This document shows positions 55,559 through 64,000 of a stretch of 64,000 bases of DNA, piece after piece. Below the pieces are notes generated by a model. The model was given only the letters and a program-made list of their open reading frames with translations, ran no database searches and was not told the origin of the DNA. The stretch is from Craterostigma plantagineum (lineage: Eukaryota; Streptophyta; Magnoliopsida; Lamiales; Linderniaceae), in contig JAPQWV010000309.1 in NCBI GenBank assembly GCA_027422505.1, positions 434,001-498,000 of the forward strand, given 5' to 3'. A program made the translations under genes and the position numbers. Numbering within the stretch: position 1 is the first letter of the stretch; each line of letters begins with the position of its first letter.

Positions 55559-56057
55559 GTTCGAGCTAAGTTGAAGACTTGAAAGCTTGGATCGTTGCTG
55601 AAAGTTCTCTCGTGAAGAGCTGGAAAATTGCTGTGAAGAATTGCTGAAATCGTTCAGCTTTGAATATGGAGAAAGTGCCGGTGACAAGAGCAACTTTATA
55701 AGTTGTGCTGACCTGGAATAGTTGGTCTTAGCAGTGGCGTTTTTGCAAGCTGTTACAAGCTGAAGTCGATATAAAAGGACAGTGTGATCATCATCATCAT
55801 CGTCGAGCGTTCTTCAGTTTTCATCTGTGATCTTGTGTATTGATTAGAAGTGTTTAAGATTTTTGTGTATTTTCTTCTTAGTTGAGAGGGAAAAGAAGAG
55901 TGGAGAGCTTGTATAACATCTTGATAGGATTCTTCCGTGGATGTAAGCTCAATTCGCATTTGTGAATTGAGAAGAACCACGTTAACCTTGCGTCTTCTTT
56001 ACAGTTTTGTGATGCTTGTGAGTATCTAATTGAATAGAGATTGATATAAACACAACA
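55559..56057 (+). repeat. copia 3' LTR, 5' end missing
   Basis: About 499 bases matching the 5' LTR from position 53609 onward, ending CACAACA. It lacks about 24 bases at its start and a few internal short stretches, for example near 55920. Confidence 0.85.
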
Positions 56058-56956
56058 AAAAGCATTAAAGATCGAGGTCATCATTTAATATTGTATTAGT
56101 GCTCGATGCTATTGGTATAATTCCTCAAGGTGGTTATGAAACGGTGCCCGAGGTCGAAGTAGTCAATTAACATGGACAATAAGACAAAATTTCTCCACAA
56201 CATGAAGAGACGAAGTTGTCATTCGCCATGATATTAGATGTCAGAGTGGTATCGTGGGCGCGGAATCATACGTCCGCATATGAAAGAAAATTTACGTCTA
56301 AACCTGATAAGAGAACTTGATATTTAAAGTGTTGCAGTTCAGCTAGATTGGCCAGGTCACGAGGGCGAATCTTCCTCTCACTTTACTTTGTTATGGTTAG
56401 TATTTTTCATATTAAGCATATAATGAGCAGTGTCCGACTCATTTTCTATGCTTGTGCTCGATTATACTCCATTAGGTATAAAAGAATTTAAAAAATAAAA
56501 AAACTCACAAGCATCACTCATGATGCGGGCGAGTTCGAGCTGCTCACTCGATTAGGTAGAAAAGAATTTATAAAGTAAAAAAAAACTCACAAGCATCACG
56601 CACACATGCACGAGCTCGAGCAGCACAATTATGAGCACCAGCTTCGAGCTCAAGCCGAACTTCATTTGAGCCGACTCGACTCTTCTTTTACCCCTAAAAC
56701 TATCTATGGTATAAGACCACTTGAGTTTCATAAAAACAGCTTAAATTCCAACGAGATGAGGAAAAAAAAAGGAAAAGAAAACTCAACAAACGAATAAGAT
56801 ACACCGTTAGTCTTCTGATTATGGTTTTGTTCCCACCTCCCAAATGAGAGAGAATCGTATCTATCTGCTGATTTGTTATTCGTGGTTTCTTCTACACTAC
56901 ACAGTAAATATATATAAAAAAAAAGAATGAAGGAATAATATATGTAAAGATGATCA
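56058..56956. other. 3' flank of the sucrose transporter gene
   Basis: No gene. A segment of about 80 bases is tandemly duplicated (about 56468 and 56549: ATTAGGTA-AAAAGAATTTA ... ACTCACAAGCATCAC). The last 150-200 bases are probably the 3' UTR of the minus-strand transporter gene. Confidence 0.5.
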
Positions 56957-59900
56957 TCAACCAAAATGGAAGCCTGTCGATTTATAGGACATAGTCGGGA
57001 GCCTTCGGACTGCAATGAAGCCTGCTGCTAATGCGCTTATCGATGCCAACACAAACGCCGGTAAATTACCTCCACCAAACAAAGCATCCCATGGGCCCGC
57101 ACCAAGCGACACAATCATCTTTATATTATCATAAAGAGAAAAAAAAAATGACTGAGCGAATGTTTGTCCACAACTATTACAGTGCGTTTAAAACTGGGTA
57201 AGTTTTAGTGAGTGACTTACCTGAGGTATTACAATGGCAAGATTTAGAACGCCAATAGCCAATCCTGGACAATACCCCAAGAAACAACATTGCTCAAACA
57301 AATATATACACATAAGAAATAAACGTCGACAGAAAGATAGATCGATTGATACCTTGGCCACCACCAGAATCTGCAGTCAACTCTGCCGTGACGGAAAATG
57401 GTACGCTATATGTTACCTGAAGTTTATAAATAAAATAGTATTAACAATCAAAATTAAATGGCAATACGCTGAGCTTAGCTTGGCGACTAACTATTGCTCA
57501 CAGCAAGGGGAAGGCCGAGGAGAGCGAAGACGATCAAAGAAGCAATCTTAGTACTGTCATTAGCACCAATGACATGTTGGACCCCTTGAGAATATTGCCT
57601 CAGTGACACCATGCTAATAATGGCAGTTCCCGACATGCAGATAAACACCATGAAATTACTAGATGCCCAAACTAGCCTTGACCCTATCCATTGGCACATG
57701 GGTTCGATGAAAAATGAGCTGATGCCTAGAACAACCTGCAATTGGAGAGCGATGAAATCTGAAAGTGAAAAATGGAACCACACATATTGAGATAAATTAT
57801 GAAATGGAAGATTGCCAAGCATAGGTATTTCTTGCTGTTAGGATATACTAGAGAAGAGGTACAGAAATGAGACCACACCACAGTGCTAAATTTAGGGCTC
57901 TTACTGAATTCAATAGCAAACCAAAAGCACCTTCTCTGACACCCTGATTATAAGCTTCGACTTCAGCAGCATCTCCTTTTGGGTCACCATGATATACTTC
58001 TCTTCCCATCCAATCGGTGTCGAAGAGGAAAAAAGGGAACCATGAAACCTGATAGAACCCACAGAAATGAGCCAATATGGAATAAAAGATAATAGAGACA
58101 AATGTTGAACAACGGTTCCTTCAATTGCTGCTACTGAACAAAAAATTGGAGGAAGTGAATGGAAATAGTTAAAAGCTTTACCCAAGTCAATGCCATAACA
58201 GTTAGCACCGAATGCATTGCTGGAGGTAGATGGCGCAAACTGGTCAGCAGATTCACCAAAACCGCCCCAGGACTGTCGCTATAAGTATCACTCTCATTTT
58301 CCGTATTTTGATGTCTGTCAATACTGTTGTGATTATCCATCATTGGTGGCCCACTTTTAACCTCTGATCCATAACCATAAGATTCTATCTCCTTCTTGGT
58401 TTTAGGAAGGTTTGATCTGTTCATTTGAGATTCATTCAGGAGTGGCGCAGAATCTGATGGACGAGTAGGTTGCTTTGGAATTAATGGTACCTCCTCAGCA
58501 AAGTAGATTGTTACAAGTGTACAAAGTGCAAGGAAGATCTGCCAAAAAATTTTTGTAATTAGGCATGCTGGAATGGTCAAAATTGCTGCAGATACAGCAT
58601 CTGAGAGTGAGGTGATCTTTTAGGCCAACTATGATTCAAACAATTGAGATATAAGCAAAAGCAACCCCTTGAAAAAACTCATCCAGGATCAGCGGATGAA
58701 GAACTCAAAAGACATAAGGGACATGAAAATGCATCAATTAGTGGAAACCTGCGAATAGTATTTGATAAGATGCAATATGATTGCATAGATACTAAAAAGA
58801 TCTATTAAATATTGAAATGATGTTCAATTAGCAATTTTAGAGTGAAGTAGGTGGTCAGAGTCTCACAAACGAAGCAAGACTCCCTACTGAGCAAGGTGTT
58901 TTACCACTGCAACTAAAAATGCTGCCTTGAGATTCCCACACGGTTCGCAACATGCTTTGCTTGTCAAAAAGGGAAACCATCTGCATGCAAATGACAACTA
59001 ATAATCATCAGAACATATAACTCAAATCTATTGTTAATTGTTTCCGTAATGTGATGATAGCCAAATCCAACAATGATTTTAAATCGTTATATGAGTTATA
59101 CATTGCATCCTAGGAGAAATGTCACCTGTGCCAGTTGCCACTAGCCCCAGCAGAAAATCCTAGAATGTTCCCCACTGCCATCCAAGAGCAAAATATTGCA
59201 TTTGCTGAATTTCGCTGATCAGGTCCTACAATAAGCAGAAGATTTGTGATTGTCTCGAGGAAGTTGTATACTTATCATAAAAAATAGAAAGTTAAGCAAG
59301 AATGTTGCTTATGACCAACAACCGAATGATGGTGCAATATTTTGTACCCTTTTAATTCTTTATATGAACAAAACGGGGTACATAGTCATAAATATCATAA
59401 TGCCCAGAGGTGTTTGCTGATAAAATAAAATGCAAATTGCATGCAGGAATATGATATAATTTTGTAGCCTGCAATGCCACAATTAATGAGGATATATTAC
59501 AATTCATATGGCCACTGGAGAGTAAAAGTTCTTTGCATTTGCAACAATGATTCTTCAGAATGATCATGTTTGAACACAAGGTTAATCAAATCAATTTTTC
59601 ATGACGGAGAAACGGGCTACTTTTGACCATATCTCAGTGTTGGTAGATTCAATGAGTCATGGCAGAGCGTCCAGCCGATGGACCCCTTCAGAAAGGAACA
59701 TGTTTCTTATAACTCAATCCTCAATACATTTCTGATGACCTAGTGTCTACAGTTTCAGATTAATCACTAAATGAAGGGAGGGATTACCTGATAAATCAGC
59801 TAGAAGAGCACGGGCTGGACCCTGCATAGTCACATTTCGGTTGTTAATATCTTGCAGCAATGAAGAGCTACATCAAAAGCAAAACCAGAAATCACCTGAA

Positions 59901-61610
59901 CGGTGTTGTTGGCAAGGTCTAGCATCCAAAATCCGATCACAAAAATAATAGCTGCTCTTGTGCGTGTGCCTTTAAACGTGCTGTAATTCAATAAATGCAG
60001 CTTTGATACACATTAATTCTGAAAAGAAGAAGAAAAAAGAAATATGAAAGGCCGCGAATTTGATTATAACCTGCAATGCTCTTCTGTGTCCCCCAACATA
60101 TAACCAACGTCTGCAGAAAATCCGATTATTAACACCTGTATTAAAAAAATTAGCCCAACTTTAACAATAAAGAACTACCAGCAACGAAGATATGAAATAC
60201 AACAATCAACTTACAGCCACCATTATCATGAGAGAACCGACGAATATATAGGGCCTCCGTCTACCATATTTTGAAGTACATTTATCACTCCATATGCCAA
60301 CACAAGGTTGGACCTGCAAGCAAAAAGATTCAAAAACTTTAATTCAAGTACCAGCAGTTCTTCACTAAATTTGAGTTAAAATAAGAGCTTCAAACTTCAC
60401 ATAACTAGACAATCATTGGCCTACTTCTCTTTTCCCACTCCAATGTTTGATAACTCATTGCAGAATGATATTTTGGCCTCACTTGATTTTCAAGATTGAA
60501 GCATATTTAAAATCACATGACAAGTTCATCATCTAATCTGTTCATGAATAAATCAACGAACTGAACAACTAGTAAATATCCAGCTACATGAGAACTAAGG
60601 CAGAACTTTTACATTAAAAGACTGTAATTTGACATACCACGAGGCCTGTTATGGGACCACAAAGCCAAATAAAGGAAGAAAACTCATGTCCAATACCAAG
60701 CGTCTGCACGACAAAAATAAAATAAAAAGGGGAGCCATATACTGAAGAACACAGCGCAAAAATAGCAAGAAGCAAATTAAACATGGAAAAACTGAAAAAT
60801 CCTTGCTTAATCAACTATGACGCAGTAGTTTACTGTAAAATTTAGAAAAACGATTAGGCAAGAAACTCCAATCTGTATTTAAACTAAATGAAGAACATAT
60901 AAACCAGGAGAATATTACATACTAGAACAACTGAATTTTAAAAAAAAAAATAAAGCATGAGGACTTAATCTAAATGACTTATAAACCTAGAAATATCACT
61001 TACTAGAAGAATTGAACTTAAAAAAAGCATGAGGATTTAATCTCCTATCTAAAATACAAAGTTAATGTAGAAGATCCACCAATAAAGTTCAACGGTTTCT
61101 GATGAAACAAATTTCTCACCACCATTTCCACAAATATCACTTTAAGATTCCCCCATGTTTCTCTAAAGCTTATCTTCACCCTTACATAAACTTTCCAGTT
61201 ATGAAAGCACAAAAACACTAACTGTGCTATTGGCGCTTCCAATTTGCTAGAGAGAACATGAAAGGTAGAGCTACAGAGACAAATTACAAGCTATCATTCC
61301 CAAATACCATAACCAAATCACAATATTGAGCAACAAAACTCGCCTGTATATAGGGAGTAAGGAGCGAGAGCTGCAACGCCCAGCCGAATTGTACCCCAGC
61401 CGCCACCGTACAGCTCAGGATCAGCGTCCACAAGCTACAATGCCTCGGCTGCGTACGGTAGTCGATCGGCGGAGATCCTTCCTCGTCGGACGACGATCTA
61501 TGCGCATGCGAAGGCGACTCAGAAATCTGAACGTGCGATTCCTCAATTGATGCGAGCTCAACTTCGTGCTTCAGGTTCTTGTAAGGTACGCGGATCGACA
61601 CTGCATCCAT
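56957..61610 (-). CDS. SUC3: Sucrose-proton symporter, SUC3/SUT2 type
   Basis: Fourteen exons on the minus strand: 61610-61344, 60703-60638, 60313-60215, 60135-60071, 59980-59896, 59821-59788, 59225-59126, 58980-58905, 58538-58182, 58048-57905, 57735-57502, 57416-57353, 57264-57221, 57118-56957. They total 1797 nt, 598 aa, with phases consistent throughout. It is a 12-helix major facilitator protein that carries sucrose with protons across the plasma membrane. Seen: [33 protein letters not shown] between helices 2 and 3, [19 protein letters not shown] and [13 protein letters not shown]. The long N-terminal extension and the long central loop (residues about 281-355) mark the SUC3/SUT2 group, known for low affinity and once proposed as sensors. 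The first intron has a GC donor (61343-61342). The ATG begins the conserved VPYKNL segment. The gene looks complete and functional. Confidence 0.97.
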
Positions 61611-62400
61611 GTCCTTAATTTGTAGTTCTCCTTTTCAGATCGATGAATTGATTTACATAGGCAAAAAGAAAGCCAAATGAGATTGGAAGTTCTGAATAGA
61701 ATAAACAGCTAAGCAAATAAGTTGGAATATATTACGAAATGATAAATTACAATCAAGTCCCTGTACAACAGATTATAATAATTATCACGTAAAAGACATT
61801 AAGTTCATTCACCCAACGTGAGTCTGAATTCAGTGTGGGGTCTAACTGTAGATAGTTGATTAAAAAGGGGGTCTATCTATTATTCTCTCTTATTGAGAGG
61901 GGTTTCTTCATCAATACTTGAGTTAGAAAGTCGCTGTTAGCGTGGTTAAATCTTACAGAAGAAGCGATCACGGCGTCAGCTTCATGGACACGACGGCTTG
62001 TTTACGTTTTCTCCGTCTTATTATTATGTAAGCTATTTGACGTTTTCTTTGTATTGTATGGAAGCTGTCGCATTTAAGATAAACTAGAAAAGGAAAAAGA
62101 AAAAGAAAATAAAAAATATATATTGTCAATCCATGCGCAAAGGGCAAGCTTAAAAAAAAAAAGTCCATTCATGTTGAGTTAAATAAAATGTTGCAAAGTT
62201 GGACCGAGGCCCAAGTTGTACTATTGATAATCTTTTTTTTTCTTCAAATATACTATATATTTTCGGTGATTCAACACTTAAATACCTACATCAATAAAAT
62301 TTATACAGTTCAGTCCCTAGTCAGATGAATTTTTAAACTAGGTACCTAGTTGAATTTTATTTTACTGATGGGTACCTAACTGACAGATTTACCCCTACTG
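61611..62400. other. Upstream region of the sucrose transporter gene
   Basis: AT-rich sequence expected to hold the 5' UTR and promoter of the minus-strand transporter gene. No clear TATA box could be fixed. The open frame 62168-61968 (minus) is low-complexity and not supported as a gene. Confidence 0.4.
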
Positions 62401-62439
62401 AAACTGCTTATTTACATCTTTTACCTGCTTTTCTTATTT

Positions 62440-62592
62440 CACGTTCGTTCCTCCATTAAAAAAAAACTGCACACCCATCTTCCATATCGCGCGATTAAAT
62501 CCCAGAAATCGACCGCTTTTCCCTTCGTTCGTAGCGGTATTGCCCTCTGTCTACTCGTTCGTCGTGGTATTGCCCATCTGAAATCGTTAGGT
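62440..62592 (+). other. Possible 5' non-coding exon of the Ulp1-like gene
   Basis: Plus-strand sequence with a short imperfect duplication (CGTTCGT-G-GGTATTGCCC, about 62526 and 62555) ends in ATCGTTAG before GTAAGTAAATC, a good donor at 62593. The next good acceptor is TTTTTTGCAG at 63559, before an ATG at 63562. Inferred from splice signals only. Confidence 0.3.
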
Positions 62593-62864
62593 AAGTAAAT
62601 CGAGTATTTCCGTTTCGTTGGTTTCATTTCCGGTATTTCCGTCTGTGGTTTTGCCGTAACTCGTTGTGTTTAAGCAATTTCGGTTAGTGTTCGTATGGTC
62701 TGTGGTTTTGCTGCGTGTTTTTGGAATGAGATTGATTTGTTGTTCAATTAGGGTTTTTTGTGCGTGTTCAGATGGATGGTTAGTGCTCGATTTGGGTTTT
62801 TTGGAATGTGTTGATTTTGGGTAAATCGAATGGGTCGATTTAGGGTTTTTCGAATTGGGTTAAT

Positions 62865-63545
62865 TTGTTTTGGTACTACATTATCACTGCTTTTGGTACT
62901 TAATGTTTGAGAAAATTGGTACCCCCTGTGTGAATAAAATGGTGCTACTTGTTAACTGGTTACCTTGAATGGGGTCAATTTGTTTTGGTACTACATTATG
63001 ACTGAATTTGGTACCCTCTGTTTGGGCGAATTGGTACTCCTTGTGTGAATAAAATGGTACTGCGTGTTGACAGTGGTTTTTCAGAATGGGGTCAATTTTT
63101 TTAGTACTACATTATCACTGCGTTTGGTAACCTCTGTTTGGCCAAATTGGTATCGCTTGTGTGAATAAAATGGTACTACTTGTTAACTGGTTACCTTGAA
63201 TGGGGTCAATCTGTTTTGGTACTACATTATGACTGAATTTGGTACCCTCTGTCTGGGAAAATTGGCACTCGTTGTGTGAATAAAATGGTACTGCTTGTTA
63301 GCAGTGGGTTTTCGAAAATGGTGTCACTTTTTTGGTACTACATTATCACTGCCTTTTGGTACCCTCTGTTAGGGTAAATTGGTACCCCTTTGTGTGAACA
63401 AAATAGTACTGCTTGTTAACAGTGGGTTTTTCGAAGATGGTGTCAATTTTTTTTTGGTACTACATTATCACTGCATTTGGTACCCTCTGTTTGGCCAAAT
63501 TGGTACCCCTTGTGTGAATAAAATGGTACTACTTTGTTAACAGTT
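62865..63545 (+). repeat. Minisatellite, about 115-base unit, six copies
   Basis: Units begin near 62870, 62983, 63102, 63213, 63331 and 63454, each with TTGGTACTACATTAT, then GGTACC.TCTGTTTGG, then GTGTGAATAAAATGGTACT. Junctions alternate between a TTAACTGGTTACCTTGAATG form (units 1 to 2 and 3 to 4) and a CAGTGG-TTTT form (2 to 3, 4 to 5, 5 to 6). Units 1-2 and 3-4 therefore form a dimer of about 230 bases. Confidence 0.9.
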
Positions 63546-63558
63546 TTGCTTTTTTGCA

Positions 63559-64000
63559 GAAATGCCTCCGCGGAACAAATTTGAGCTGTCTTCCAGGTGC
63601 CATCCTACGCTTTCGATCTACCATTAGCAATTAGCATGACCCCTGATCAAAAAGAAGCTCTAAGAAGGTCCCCGTTTCTTTTTTTTAGATATGCCTAAGA
63701 TGTCGCATACGTGACGCCTGTGAATACAGGTGACCATTGGGGAGTGCTCGTCTACAAGGTGAACGAGAGAAAGTTCTACGTTCAGGATCCGATGGCCTCG
63801 CATAAGATGACCTGGGCCGCTAGAGCCTTCGTAAGTCTTAACATTGGGCATATTTCGTCGACTATGTTCGGGTATGCGTTAATGTCGTTTTTAATTTGTG
63901 CAGACTGATTTTCTGATGAAGTATTGGTCATCGAAGTACGATTATCAATATAAGAAGACCGTGGATCCGCTGTTCAACAGGCCCCAATTTGGCGACGTAG
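63559..64000 (+). CDS. Ulp1/C48-protease-like gene, partial at the window edge
   Basis: After a TTTTTTGCAG acceptor an ATG (63562) begins MPPRNKFELSS. After a likely small intron comes VAYVTPVNTGDHWGVLVYKV, with KFYVQDPMASHK following. Then an intron GTAAGTC...TTTGTGCAG (about 63830-63903) and TDFLMKYWSSKYDYQYKKTV. The DHWGVLV...QDP pattern fits the His/Asp region of Ulp1-type proteases found in plant genomes, very often within transposons (MULE or CACTA). The Cys part would lie beyond 64000. Gene or transposon origin is undecided; exon limits at the 5' side are uncertain. Confidence 0.45.

Larger units (their letters stand above)
53585..56057 (+). mobile_element. Ty1/copia retrotransposon, internally deleted
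   Basis: 5' LTR, primer-site region, gag, zinc knuckle, protease and the first part of integrase. Then, directly after the LAEK motif of integrase, comes a 3' LTR lacking its first about 24 bases. RT, RNase H and the rest of integrase are absent. Flanks TAAAG (53580-53584) and AAAAG (56058-56062) suggest an imperfect 5-base duplication. The element runs on the plus strand. Confidence 0.88.

Noticed and set aside
61968..62168. Minus-strand frame with a hydrophobic start (MDFFFLSLPFAHG)
   Set aside because: Phe/Leu-rich translation of a T-rich stretch upstream of the transporter gene; no signal-peptide cleavage context or homologous family.

Overview
The window is nuclear DNA of a flowering plant, almost certainly a eudicot. 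It holds intron-containing host genes with GT-AG (and one GC-AG) introns among dense, nested plant transposable elements: Athila, Tekay/Del, Ty1/copia, LINE, CACTA, hAT, Stowaway and probably a Helitron end. The species cannot be told from the sequence alone. There are two complete host genes, both on the minus strand: an HD-Zip class I homeobox gene of the ATHB-13/-23 type (14792-15913, 3 exons, 311 aa) and a sucrose transporter of the SUC3/SUT2 type (56957-61610, 14 exons, 598 aa). A partial Ulp1 (C48)-like gene runs off the right edge.

Layout. 1-1260: fragment of a Tekay-like LTR with a short tandem array. 1575-8101: left-truncated Athila copy A (minus) with one LTR, gag, protease, RT/RNase H and integrase remains. 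8137-11690: degenerate LINE (plus). 11700-13470: GC-rich sequence that is probably retrotransposon debris. 13736-13974: Stowaway MITE. 14792-15913: HD-Zip gene. 16645-16917: foldback element. 18338-18366: Helitron-like 3' end.

20100-50400 is one CACTA (En/Spm-type) transposon on the plus strand, split twice. Athila copy B (21515-33488, TSD TATAG) sits eight codons into the TNP2-like transposase. A young Tekay chromovirus (36551-47066, minus, TSD AGGAC, LTRs almost identical) sits near its C-terminal end. Downstream, a second CACTA gene combines a Transposase_24-like part with a Ulp1 protease-like part. 50943-53138: hAT element with a dead minus-strand transposase. 53585-56057: internally deleted Ty1/copia element. 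56957-61610: sucrose transporter. 62865-63545: minisatellite with dimeric higher-order structure, in the probable first intron of the Ulp1-like gene at the edge.

The order of events can be read: the CACTA came first, Athila B entered it, and the Tekay copy is the most recent. The two Athila copies carry different lesions: A has lost the RT active site, B the integrase glutamate segment. Exon coordinates of the two host genes were derived by hand. Splice sites, reading phases and residue counts agree at every junction. All family names rest on recognised motifs, not on a database search.
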